From Stigonema ocellatum SAG 48.90 = DSM 106950 (GTDB taxonomy: Bacteria; Cyanobacteriota; Cyanobacteriia; Cyanobacteriales; Nostocaceae), in contig JADQBA010000034.1 of NCBI GenBank assembly GCA_016903675.1, forward strand, positions 4,178-68,177: a stretch of DNA of 64,000 bases. Direction: 5' to 3'. A program made the position numbers and the translations under genes. Of this stretch, positions 33,594-41,263 are shown piece after piece; within the stretch, counting starts at the first letter, position 1; each line of letters starts with the position of its first letter. Under the pieces are notes generated by a model. The model was not told the DNA's origin, ran no database searches, and saw only the letters and a list, made by a program, of their open reading frames with translations.

Positions 33594-33830
33594 TAGCACT
33601 TCTCCGCTGATTTGTAAAAATTCACAGTGCAAGAAACCCGGTTTCTTTAAGAAACCGGGTTTCTGGGCATTCACAAATGATTTAGGATCGCTGTTCGCCT
33701 AAATCATTTGTGACAAAACTCAAGTAGTGTAGGCACTGCCCACCAAAACTTGGATCTGGTGGGCAGTGCCCACCCTACGTGTGTTTCAAAAATCAAATAT
33801 GATTTCTATATATATCAAAACTATATCTAT
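33594..33830. repeat. Mosaic of TATAGC-family, GAAACCGGGTTTC and GGGCACTGCCC repeats
   Basis: An AGAAACCCGGTTTCT palindrome pair (about 33632-33665), an AAATGATTTAGGATCGCT end, and the GGCACTGCCCACC...GGTGGGCAGTGCC inverted repeat (about 33731-33776) follow each other, ending in TCAAATATGATTTCTATA. It is built from the same modules as the copies at 4443 and 37339. Confidence 0.75.
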
Positions 33831-34000
33831 AAATATATAGCAGTGATATTTGATTAATGAAATTATGAGTAGGGAGAGCGATGCCTGCCATGACCATATT
33901 TTGTAGGGTAATTATTCGATGTATAACAGTAGCTTGCAGTTATTTCAAAATATATCTTGAAGTACATATTCTTTTTTAAAAAATTACTAGACAATAGTGT

Positions 34001-34143
34001 CAGGGCTATTTCATTCTACACCAGAGCCTTGAACTCAAGTTCAAGGCTCAAAGCTTAAGTCCGTTGAAACGGACTAAATTTCTGAAAGTTCTAGTCGGCT
34101 TAAGCCGACTTCAGCTATTAGCCTAGGAATTTATTCCTAGGCG
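34001..34143. repeat. Palindrome-rich 143-bp repeat, left copy
   Basis: Starts CAGGGCTATTTCATTCTA and contains four successive palindromes (GAGCCTTGAACTCAAGTTCAAGGCTC-type, AAGTCCGTTGAAACGGACT, AGTCGGCTTAAGCCGACT and CCTAGGAATTTATTCCTAGG). The same unit occurs in opposite orientation at 36842-36987. Confidence 0.85.
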
Positions 34144-34194
34144 TGTGGGTTGCTGAACCTAGCCCATTTACGGTTTTGATTCAGGGTTTATATT

Positions 34195-34701
34195 ATGATG
34201 CCCTTACTACGTCCTCTCATCAGTGTAGCGCTTGTCCTTACTCCCTCTTTGATTAGCCAAGGTAGTAGTTTTCAGCGAATGCATACGATTCAACAGCTTC
34301 AAGAAACCAAGAAATGTTTTGGCTGTCATCTATCGTTAGCGAACTTGTCGGGGGTAAACTTAGAAGGTGTGGATGTGCGCTCAACAGACTTTCAGGGAGC
34401 TAACTTAAAGAACGCCAATCTCCGCTATGCAAATTTGGAGTGGGCAGACCTGCGTCATGCAAATCTGCAAGGATCTGACCTGACTGGGGCGACTCTGAGG
34501 AGTACTTTGCTCGTTAATGCCGATTTGCAAGGGGCAAATCTGGAAGCATCCCACTTGGAGAACGCAGATGTAAGAAATGCCAATCTCAGCCGTGCCAATC
34601 TTGTCAAAGTCTCAAGCCCTGACCATATCGAAGATAGCCACTCTGTCACTCTGTGCAAAACAATACTACCAAATGGAATGACATCGAATCGTGACTGCTA
34701 G
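34195..34701 (+). CDS. Exported pentapeptide-repeat protein
   Basis: 168 residues. A signal peptide (about 1-22) precedes KKCFGCHLSLANLSGVNLEG, after which about 18 pentapeptide repeats of the A(N/D)Lxx type run to residue 138, forming a right-handed beta-helix. CFGCH fits the haem-binding pattern CxxCH. However, CxGCxLS is also the standard lead-in of exported cyanobacterial pentapeptide proteins, so haem attachment is doubtful. Two further cysteines lie at the C-terminus. It is divergent from a MauG-like gene, and both lie between inverted repeat copies. No function is known for this subfamily. Confidence 0.82.
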   Translation: MMPLLRPLISVALVLTPSLISQGSSFQRMHTIQQLQETKKCFGCHLSLANLSGVNLEGVDVRSTDFQGANLKNANLRYANLEWADLRHANLQGSDLTGATLRSTLLVNADLQGANLEASHLENADVRNANLSRANLVKVSSPDHIEDSHSVTLCKTILPNGMTSNRDC

Positions 34702-34877
34702 TACTGTACTGCGTGAAAGTTTGGTTCGTAGTTGCGCTGTCTTCGCATAAAATCGCGGTTTTTTTGCGCTAAAGCGCAACTACGAACGAAGAAATTACCT
34801 ATCAGAAACCGGGTTTCTCGTCCCCACAACTACCTTTAACCGAACTGTATTGCTAGCAGTTAGGGATTGCTATAGTG
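34702..34877. repeat. Palindromic repeat between convergent genes
   Basis: TTCGTAGTTGCGCTGTC and GCGCTAAAGCGCAACTACGAA form an imperfect inverted repeat (about 34725-34789). A AACCGGGTTTCT unit and TTAACCGAACTGTATTG, a MITE end like that at 23985, follow. Confidence 0.6.
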
Positions 34878-35351
34878 CTACTGGGCTGCCGAAAAAGAGG
34901 TAAGCGGCCTAGTAATTAGGTCAGAATAAAACAGTTCATAGTAGCCACCAGCAGAAGAGTATACGTTATAAATTTGTCCTCCGGCAGTGTAAGAAAATCC
35001 ACTTTCAGAAAGCTGAGGATAACGAGGTAGCAAGAGATTATCATTTCCCTCTCCTACCCTAGCCTCTATACCGTTTATATTTGTTTGGTAGTCTGGCGCT
35101 AACAGCGAATCAATGGAAACTCCATTTCTTGTACCAGTAATACCTGTAATCTGGTATATTTTTGTTTTTGGATCAAGTTTTGTCTGCAATAAACCACTGG
35201 CAGTAACCTCGGGATGGGAATAAGAAAAATTAAGAGAAATGGCTCCTGATGTGGGAGTTGTGGCTATGGTCTTTGGCATGGTAGCGCCAAATATGGTCAT
35301 CAGCAGAGTAACGCTAAAGAGAATAGCTACTAATTTTTTGCGGATGTTCAT
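34878..35351 (-). CDS. Exported protein, unknown (PEP-CTERM-like body without the sorting tail)
   Basis: 157 residues with a clear signal peptide (about 1-28, LFSVTLLMTIFGAT). The mature part (GISLNFSYS-like start, ITGTRNGVSIDSLLAP, NDNLLLPRYPQLSESGFSY, NVYSSAGGYYELF) resembles the body of cyanobacterial exported proteins often annotated as PEP-CTERM domain proteins. However, no C-terminal PEP motif plus TM is present. The gene starts 14 bp after the di-haem peroxidase-like gene in the same direction, so the two are likely co-transcribed. Function not known. Confidence 0.7.
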   Translation of the reverse strand: MNIRKKLVAILFSVTLLMTIFGATMPKTIATTPTSGAISLNFSYSHPEVTASGLLQTKLDPKTKIYQITGITGTRNGVSIDSLLAPDYQTNINGIEARVGEGNDNLLLPRYPQLSESGFSYTAGGQIYNVYSSAGGYYELFYSDLITRPLTSFSAAQ

Positions 35352-35365
35352 TTAGACTTTCCTGA

Positions 35366-36787
35366 TTATTGAGGTTGGGGTTGGTAGCGATCGCTGAGTG
35401 TCCTCAAGAAAGCGACAATCTGGTTTTCCTGTTCATCCGTCAGACCCAGATTACCGACATTGCTAGTTTCAAGGTTGGCGAGATTTTGCGGTACAGGCCA
35501 GCAATTTTGAGCCAAAGCATCTGATTCCCTAGTTAAAGGATCAGCACACTTGGGCAAAACATCTCGAGTGTTATAGAAATGCACCACAGATTTGAGGCTC
35601 TTGAAATAGCCATTGTGCATGTAGGCTTTGACAAAATTCGGACTGGGTCTGCGGTCTACGTTTCGTAGAGTGGCAGTCTTCATTTTTCCATAGTTAGCGT
35701 CAGCATACTGTTTGTACTCAGACGGCAAATTGAATTCTTCTGCCTTCGCCAAGGTCTGACCAAAGCCTGGATCGACGAAGTTTATTCCGTCTGGGTTGAA
35801 TATCGGTTCGTTCGAGAAGAAGCGATCGTCTGGGTTTTTTGGTACGCCAAGGTTGTGATATGTAAAATCAGTAAATAGCGGCGCTATACCGCCAGGTCCG
35901 CGATCAAGCGTATGGCATTCCTTACAATGAGCTCCCTGGAACAAGTCTTGACCTTTCCGTTCTGGGTCGGTCAACTGAGCTTTTCCTTGCAGGTAGTAAT
36001 CGTACTTAGACGAGAACTCGTTGATCTGTTTGGAACTTTCGTAGTCGGCTACGGATAGAGCAATGTTATCGTAAACTGTTTGCGCTTTGTTCTTGTCTGC
36101 ATCTGATAGTGGGATGACTACTCCTGGTTTCTCCCTTTCCTCATTGCTCAATTGAGACGCCTCACCCTCCTGGGAACATAAGGTTTCAATATCAGCAGGC
36201 CAGTTAATTTGAGCCGTTTCCTGACCCCACACCTGTTCGTAGCGCACAGGATACAGTTGCGGAACTGGCGGGTTGAGAACCCGATAGACGACACATGCAG
36301 CCTCTGGAAGATCCATCTCTAGAGGATCGACTACTGGAGCCTGAGCCTGCTCAGCAGTAGGTGAACCCAACCTCGTACCAGTTGCACGTCCGTCCCAGAA
36401 ATTACCACCGATGAACTCCTTAGACTGGGGATCGTAATGGAGAGGTGGACTGAAGGTCGCGTAGGCCAGACTAGGAGGCGTGCGATTCTCAACGCGATCC
36501 CGAACTGATCCTCGGGGGTTTCCTCCTGTTTTGTTAATGTACTCATCTGGTGTCTTCCAGCCCGTCTTATTTAGGTGACAACTGACACATTGTTGGTTGT
36601 TGTTGAGGGAGAGATGTTCGTCAAAAAGTACAGACTTACCTAGCTGTTGTTTTGAAGTTAGAGCAACCTGGGTAGTGGGGGAATTTTGTGCTAGTACAGT
36701 TTGTATGGAGATAGATAAAAGCGTTACCAGGCAAAACAACGTTGCATATATTCCTGTTGTTTTCCAAGTTATTTTGTTGAGTCTCAT
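35366..36787 (-). CDS. Di-haem cytochrome c peroxidase / MauG family protein
   Basis: 473-residue periplasmic protein. Signal peptide about 1-33. Two haem-binding motifs, CVSCH (residues 67-71) and CKECH (near 287-291), are spaced as in bacterial cytochrome c peroxidases and MauG. FWDGRA and the region MKTATLRNV...YMHNGYFKSL are family hallmarks. Members reduce peroxide or oxidise protein side chains; which applies here cannot be told. Two extra cysteines near 165 and 205 and two near the C-terminus may form disulphides. First gene of a two-gene unit with an exported protein. Confidence 0.92.
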   Translation of the reverse strand: MRLNKITWKTTGIYATLFCLVTLLSISIQTVLAQNSPTTQVALTSKQQLGKSVLFDEHLSLNNNQQCVSCHLNKTGWKTPDEYINKTGGNPRGSVRDRVENRTPPSLAYATFSPPLHYDPQSKEFIGGNFWDGRATGTRLGSPTAEQAQAPVVDPLEMDLPEAACVVYRVLNPPVPQLYPVRYEQVWGQETAQINWPADIETLCSQEGEASQLSNEEREKPGVVIPLSDADKNKAQTVYDNIALSVADYESSKQINEFSSKYDYYLQGKAQLTDPERKGQDLFQGAHCKECHTLDRGPGGIAPLFTDFTYHNLGVPKNPDDRFFSNEPIFNPDGINFVDPGFGQTLAKAEEFNLPSEYKQYADANYGKMKTATLRNVDRRPSPNFVKAYMHNGYFKSLKSVVHFYNTRDVLPKCADPLTRESDALAQNCWPVPQNLANLETSNVGNLGLTDEQENQIVAFLRTLSDRYQPQPQ

Positions 36788-36841
36788 GAATCTGATGTTC
36801 CTTTATCTTTACTAGGTTTAGTCATTGTTCACCGTCCAAAT

Positions 36842-36987
36842 AAGCCAAGGAATAAATTCCTTGGCTTATAGCTGAAGTCGGCGAATCAGCCGACTAGAAC
36901 TAGAAGGAATTTAGTCCGTTTCAACGGACTTAAGCTTTGAGCCTTGAACTTGAGTTCAAGGCTCAGGTTTAGAATGAAATAGCCCTG
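36842..36987. repeat. Palindrome-rich repeat, right copy (inverted)
   Basis: Reverse complement of the 34001-34143 repeat with a few changes, ending in AATAGCCCTG. The two copies face each other around the pentapeptide/MauG genes. Confidence 0.85.
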
Positions 36988-37179
36988 TATTTCTCGCCCT
37001 GCAACCAATAGCAGCAGACAGTCTTTGTGCAGAAGGAGAATATTCTTCTCCTGCCACCAAGACAAAAGGATTTTTGTTCTTGTCAGTGTACAAGACACAA
37101 ACACAAGGCATCAAAGTTTCTCTCCCACGTTTTTAAGCGTGGGATATTCTGATTAGAAAATTGATAGCTTTGTAGTCAT

Positions 37180-37228
37180 CTAGTTTTTTTATAAACTAGA
37201 AAAACTTCTAATCTATAAAAAAAACTAG
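37180..37228. repeat. AT-rich hairpin CTAGTTTTTTTATA
   Basis: CTAGTTTTTTTATA (37180-37193) and TATAAAAAAAACTAG (37214-37228) are near-perfect complements around a 20-bp loop. Not attached to any gene; the surrounding 36988-38021 is otherwise repeats and non-coding DNA. Confidence 0.5.
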
Positions 37229-37338
37229 ATACTGAATGCGAGTGTTTTCATTCAAGACTTTACGCTTGTTACCTAACCCATAGCTTCTAACAAAGGAATG
37301 AGTTCATGCAACTTTCATTGGTGATTAATAATACACAG

Positions 37339-37580
37339 ATAGGAATCCTAAATCATTGATGAAAAATTTTAGGCGTTGCTGAATCACGGTATGAATTTGC
37401 ACGTGCGTAAAGGCGCAAAGGCGCAAAGAATCGATGTTTAATCAACTGGAAAAATGTCAATTCATACTCCTATTCAGCAACGCCAAAAATTTTAAGTAGG
37501 GTGGGCACTGCCCACCAGATCCGGATCTGGTGGGCAGTGCCCACCCTACATGTGTTTCAAAAATCAAATATGATTCCTAT
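37339..37580. repeat. TATAGCAATCC-family mosaic repeat split by a MITE
   Basis: Begins ATAGGAATCCTAAATCATT, ends ATATGATTCCTAT, and carries the GTAGGGTGGGCACTGCCCACC inverted repeat (about 37497-37549). It matches the reverse complement of the copy at 4443-4570 except for an inserted 113-bp element at 37372-37484. Confidence 0.85.
37372..37484. mobile_element. GGCGTTGCTGAATC-family MITE with 10-bp target duplication
   Basis: Ends GGCGTTGCTGAAT and ATTCAGCAACGCC are perfect inverted repeats. The host decamer AAAAATTTTA is present on both sides (37362-37371, 37485-37494), while the related host copy at 4443-4570 (opposite orientation) has it once. The interior includes GCGCAAAGGCGCAAAG. Related elements lie at 43275, 54141 and 55050. 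Confidence 0.88.
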
Positions 37581-37716
37581 CGTGGTGTTGTGGAAAGTTT
37601 CTAAGGGAGATCCAGAAAAATACGCTTTCCGCCGTGTGTTGGTGGGTTACGACTACGACGAGGGATTTGAGTTTGACGGGTGGAAATTTATTTCTTGGAA
37701 GTGCCTAAGAGAGTAA
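37572..37716 (+). pseudogene. Possible coding remnant
   Basis: Open frame of 48 codons after the MITE end (KVSKGDPEKYAFRRVLVG, then YDYDEGFEFDGWKFISWK). The composition looks protein-like and unlike the repeats around it, but its start lies inside a repeat and no family is recognised. It may be the 3' end of a gene whose front was lost. Confidence 0.25.
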
Positions 37717-37841
37717 GGATTTAAGTGACAGGGTATTGACAAAATTGACATTGCATGATTCATCTAATTTAGGATGTAGGGGCCAACGGCAGCAAAGCCC
37801 CAAAAGCGGGTTTTAAGGAACGCATAATTAATTTTCACGAC

Positions 37842-37925
37842 TATAGCAATCCGTGGAGGAATTACAAACACCTCCCCCTTGTCCCCCTTGTCCCCCTTGT
37901 CCCCCTTTTAAATAGGATTGCTATA
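37842..37925. repeat. TATAGCAATCC-family MITE-like element
   Basis: Ends TATAGCAATCC and GGATTGCTATA; interior of four CCCCCTTGT units. 84 bp, non-coding, 97 bp upstream of ureA. Confidence 0.8.
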
Positions 37926-38021
37926 TGTCTATTGGAGTAGTGCTATCAGTGTTTTATTTGCCCAGCGCTACTTTATACTAGTAAAGCATTGAGAGCATTT
38001 ACTTTGTAGAGGAAACCTTTT

Positions 38022-38327
38022 ATGCAACTATCACCTCAAGAGAAAGATAAACTGCTAATTTTTACAGCAGGCCTGGTAGCAGAAAGACGTAAGGCAAAAG
38101 GGTTAAAGCTAAATTACCCCGAAGCAGTGGCATATATCTCTGCTGCTATTTTAGAAGGCGCAAGAGAAGGAAAAACTGTCAGTCAATTAATGAGTGAGGG
38201 CGGAGAGTTATTGAAGAAGGATGATGTCATGGATGGAATAGCAGAAATGATCCATGAAGTGCAAGTAGAAGCAACCTTTCCAGATGGAACAAAATTAGTG
38301 ACGGTACATAATCCAATTCAAGATTAA
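38022..38327 (+). CDS. ureA: Urease subunit gamma
   Basis: Small structural subunit of nickel urease, which hydrolyses urea to ammonia and CO2. The 101 residues are full length and typical: MQLSPQEKDKLLIFTAG, RRKAKGLKLNYPEAVAYIS, EGAREGKTVSQLM and the ending ATFPDGTKLVTVHNPI. GAGGAAA 14 bp upstream serves as ribosome binding site. ureB follows after 59 bp; ureC, which carries the active site, is not in the window. Intact. Confidence 0.97.
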   Translation: MQLSPQEKDKLLIFTAGLVAERRKAKGLKLNYPEAVAYISAAILEGAREGKTVSQLMSEGGELLKKDDVMDGIAEMIHEVQVEATFPDGTKLVTVHNPIQD

Positions 38328-38386
38328 AATATGGGAAAATATTTGTCTGGGTTTAGATTGTGAATCGAAATCAAGGGAAATGAGAA

Positions 38387-39004
38387 ATGTATACAAGTAA
38401 CAAAGTGGTGATTTACGATGGTGCTCGCTACAAGGGAAATAACAAAGAACTAGGTCCGGGGGAGTATAATATTTACGATTTGGGAATTGGTGATAATAAG
38501 CTGAGTTCTTTAACAGTCCCAGCAGGCATGAAAGTCACAATATACGAATACGAAGAATTTCGGGGTCGGAGTAAAAGCTTTACTAGCAACGTCGCTAATC
38601 TGAAAGATATTAAAGTTGACGGCAAAAACTTTAACAACGAGGCGTCCTCCATTAAGGTCGAAAAAATAGCAATGACCCCAGGACAAATTATAGTTACTAA
38701 ACCAGAACCAATTGAACTCAATGCCGGACGAGAAATTACTAAAATTACAGTAGTTAATCAAGGCGATCGCCCGATTCAGGTAGGTTCTCATTTCCACTTT
38801 TTTGAAGTGAATGATGGCTATCAAGAAAAGAAAGGTCTGGTATTTGACCGCAATCAAGCTTACGGTAAGCGCTTAAACATTCCGGCGGGGACAGCCATAA
38901 GATTTGAACCAGGAGATGAAAAAGAAGTAGAGTTAGTTCCTTTCAGTGGTAAGCGTGAGGTCTATGGTTTCAATGGATTAGTGAATGGGCCACTCAGGAG
39001 TTAG
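38387..39004 (+). CDS. ureB: Urease subunit beta with N-terminal beta/gamma-crystallin domain
   Basis: 205 residues instead of the usual 100 or so. Residues 96-203 are a normal UreB (MTPGQIIVTKPEPIELNAG, GDRPIQVGSHFHFFEVN, GTAIRFEPGDEKEVELV, YGFNGLVNG), with a small insertion around GYQEKKG. Residues 5-92 are a beta/gamma-crystallin domain with two Greek-key motifs (YDGARYKG and YEYEEFRG). It has two calcium-site motifs of the (N/D)(N/D)xx(S/T)S type: D36-N37-K-L-S40-S41 and N83-N84-E-A-S87-S88. One ATG (38387) opens the whole frame; the internal Met96 has no ribosome binding site, so this reads as a true fusion. The last two residues and the stop come from a heptamer repeat. A calcium-responsive or stabilising role in the urease assembly is inference. 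Confidence 0.93.
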   Translation: MYTSNKVVIYDGARYKGNNKELGPGEYNIYDLGIGDNKLSSLTVPAGMKVTIYEYEEFRGRSKSFTSNVANLKDIKVDGKNFNNEASSIKVEKIAMTPGQIIVTKPEPIELNAGREITKITVVNQGDRPIQVGSHFHFFEVNDGYQEKKGLVFDRNQAYGKRLNIPAGTAIRFEPGDEKEVELVPFSGKREVYGFNGLVNGPLRS

Positions 39005-39030
39005 GAGTTAGGAGTTAGGAGTAGGGGCCA
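38993..39030. repeat. AGGAGTT heptamer array at the end of ureB
   Basis: AGGAGTT units directly follow, and supply the stop codon of, ureB. A second array of GGCAGAG units (39157-39190) lies at the truncated front of the P450 gene. Between them no gene is seen. Confidence 0.8.
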
Positions 39031-39189
39031 GTTGCGTCACCTACCCGCCCCCCCTATCTATAGCGAACTGCAAACATCGGGAGATGAAACTGCAAACAAG
39101 GCGATTTTGAAACCACATTAAGGTTCTTGGCAACTTTTGGTGATCTGGGTTGGGGGTAAGGCAGAAGGCAGAGGGCAGAGGGCAGAAGC

Positions 39190-39787
39190 TATTGAACTCT
39201 TAATAGCTGGTACTGACACAACGGCCCATACTTTATCATTTGCAGTAGGAGAGTTAAGTTTAAATCAAAGGGTTTTTCAGCAAGCACAGGCTGTCGTAGA
39301 CCAAGCTTGGGAAAGTCTTGGCGGCATTAATATAGAAAGTCTAAAGGAATTGACTTATATTCGCGCTATTATCAAGGAAACCTTGCGCCTTTATTCAGTC
39401 GCCTCAGGCTCGACTCCATTGGAGGCTCAGCGTGACACTGTTATTGAGGGTAAGGTTATTCCTCGTGGTACGAAAGTATCCTGGTCAATGCTTGCAGCAG
39501 GACGAGATCCAGAAGTCTATCCTCAGAGCGAAGAATTTTTGCCGGAGCGTTGGTTAGACAAGAGTACGGAAAGCAGTCCACTTCCAATGATAGACTTTGG
39601 CTCAGGTTATCATCGTTGCCTGGGCGAGCATCTGTCAATGCTGGAAGCAACGCTGATGCTGGCACTGCTGCTACGCTATTTCGAGTGGGAGTTGTTTAAC
39701 GGTCGTTCATCTCTGGAACAGTTACAGCAGAACCTTTTGATTTATCCATCCGACGGAATGCCGGTGCGTTTTCGGTTGAGAAAGTAG
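39190..39787 (+). pseudogene. Cytochrome P450, C-terminal half only
   Basis: Frame begins inside a GGCAGAG heptamer array and then reads AIELLIAGTDTT, the I-helix oxygen-binding motif. The ExxR motif (KETLR), PERW and the haem-cysteine loop FGSGYHRCLG follow to a natural end. About 250 N-terminal residues of a normal P450 of about 450 are missing, so it cannot fold as a working enzyme. The open frame formally extends to 39137, but those codons are repeat DNA. It occupies the place where ureC would be expected after ureB, so the join probably marks a rearrangement. Confidence 0.9.
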
Positions 39788-39789
39788 GG

Positions 39790-39824
39790 GTCAGCCCCTT
39801 CTCCCAAGGGGAGAAGGGGCTGAC
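39790..39824. terminator. Strong hairpin between convergent genes
   Basis: 15-bp perfect arms GTCAGCCCCTTCTCC and GGAGAAGGGGCTGAC around a short loop, between the P450 remnant (+) and the exported-protein gene (-). Likely a bidirectional terminator, though T-runs are weak. Confidence 0.6.
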
Positions 39825-39829
39825 TCTTG

Positions 39830-40267
39830 TTAAGGTGTTTTCTTCCAACTCCAAGAAGTTATTTTATAAGACAAAGAAATTGGTTTGGGCATAGAGTTAA
39901 AATTCTTAGCATTCTCAAGAGGTGTTGGTCTACCACTTGGTAGTGTCACAAAGTTTTTTACATTAATTCTGAGAGTTATGTTGTTGGGAAAACGGCAATC
40001 AAAGGGACCTAATCTGGGACCTAAAACAGAGCTATCAAGTCCACGCAATTTCGTTCCAACGCATTTAACTTGCTCGGAATTTGTTCTACTAGAACGCAAA
40101 GTACTAGATATTTGATTCTTCAAATTTTGAGACTGGGGGGACTCTTGAGCCGATAACAATAATTGATTTAAACTAAAACTATCGCTGGCAAAAGCAGGTA
40201 ACAATACATTTGCATTGCTAAATGCAAGCATAGTACCAGTAATAATTGTACCAATTTTACTTTTCAT
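39830..40267 (-). CDS. Small exported protein, unknown
   Basis: 145 residues. Signal peptide of about 28 residues (IITGTMLAFSNANVLLPAFA). The mature part has two cysteines (VKCVGTKLRG, PFDCRFPNN) and a basic, proline-containing tail ending SWKKTP. I do not recognise the family. GGAGTCA just upstream of 40267 may be its ribosome binding site. It is convergent with the P450 remnant and sits inside the split urease cluster, but nothing connects it to urease. Confidence 0.6.
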   Translation of the reverse strand: MKSKIGTIITGTMLAFSNANVLLPAFASDSFSLNQLLLSAQESPQSQNLKNQISSTLRSSRTNSEQVKCVGTKLRGLDSSVLGPRLGPFDCRFPNNITLRINVKNFVTLPSGRPTPLENAKNFNSMPKPISLSYKITSWSWKKTP

Positions 40268-40509
40268 AAATGACTCCTTTGAATTTGTTCTGTGAATGGA
40301 ACCCTGCTTGGGAGTAAAAACTCCACTCTTTCATATATGTACAATATTGAATAGAACTTCAATTGTCAGTAGGTAAAAACAGGATATTATTTTTTGTCAT
40401 AAAAGTTAAGTTATCTACTTTTTTTTTAATACTTTTTAAAAAAATCATTTAGGATTGTTTTAGTAAAAAGTTTGATATTATACATTAAAAATATCTACTA
40501 CTTAGAGCC

Positions 40510-40617
40510 ATGAACTCCGAATCAGAACTTTCCTGGGAAGAAATCCAATATCTGGCAGATTTGGCTGCGTTAGAACTGTTTTCATCCCAGCAGCCCCTGA
40601 TGATTATAATGACCTAG
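40510..40617 (+). CDS. Short open frame upstream of ureG
   Basis: 35 codons (MNSESELSWEEIQYLADLAA, then LELFSSQQPLMIIMT), acidic and helical at the front. It ends 25 bp before ureG in the same direction. It could be a small leader or partner gene, or a remnant; no family recognised. Confidence 0.3.
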   Translation: MNSESELSWEEIQYLADLAALELFSSQQPLMIIMT

Positions 40618-40642
40618 ATAGACGCACAAAAGGAGCTTAGCC

Positions 40643-41263
40643 ATGCTAAAGTCAGCAGCGAGACTGGGGATTGGGGGACCCGTTGGCAGCGGAAAAACAG
40701 CTTTAATAGAGTGTATTGTCCCAAAATTGATGCATCAGGGTATTGAAGTAGCAGTTATCACCAATGACTTACTAACTACGGAAGATGCAGACAGACTCAA
40801 AGGTCGTGGGTTTCTACCTCCAGAACGGATTGTCGGAGTAGAAACGGGTAGCTGTCCCCATACAGCAATTCGGGAAGACCCGACCATGAATCTCTTAGCA
40901 GTGAAGGATTTTGAGTTACTCATTCCTCAATTAGACTTAATCTTGATTGAAAGTGGTGGTGATAATCTAGCCTCCACCTTTAGCTACGATCTGGTGGATT
41001 CCTACATTTTTGTGATTGACGTAGGTGCAGGAGATGATATTCCCCGGAAAAACGGTCCTGGCTTCGTGCAAGCTGACTTAGCAGTGGTGAATAAAATTGA
41101 TATCGCCCCTTATGTCGGTGCTTCACTGGAGTTAATCCGCAAAGAAGCCCCTGTATACCGTCGAGGCAAACCCATCGCCTATACCAATTGTAAGACCGGA
41201 GAAGGATTGGACGAGGTGGTGAATTTTATTCTGGAGACAGTTCTGTTTCGTGGAAACTATTAA
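40643..41263 (+). CDS. ureG: Urease accessory GTPase UreG
   Basis: SIMIBI-class GTPase that drives nickel insertion into apo-urease. 206 residues with P-loop GGPVGSGKT, the metal-binding Cys-Pro-His in ETGSCPHTAIREDP, ESGGDNL and NKxD (VNKIDIAP). AAGGAG 8 bp before the ATG is a good ribosome binding site. It overlaps ureD by 14 bp, and ureD overlaps ureE by 4 bp, so the three are one translational unit. The partner ureF is not in the window. Confidence 0.97.
   Translation: MLKSAARLGIGGPVGSGKTALIECIVPKLMHQGIEVAVITNDLLTTEDADRLKGRGFLPPERIVGVETGSCPHTAIREDPTMNLLAVKDFELLIPQLDLILIESGGDNLASTFSYDLVDSYIFVIDVGAGDDIPRKNGPGFVQADLAVVNKIDIAPYVGASLELIRKEAPVYRRGKPIAYTNCKTGEGLDEVVNFILETVLFRGNY

Noticed and set aside
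39137..39189. ATG/GTG start for the P450 gene at 39137
   Set aside because: The first 18 codons are GGCAGAG heptamers; P450 similarity starts at the I-helix, so it is a truncation, not a short P450.
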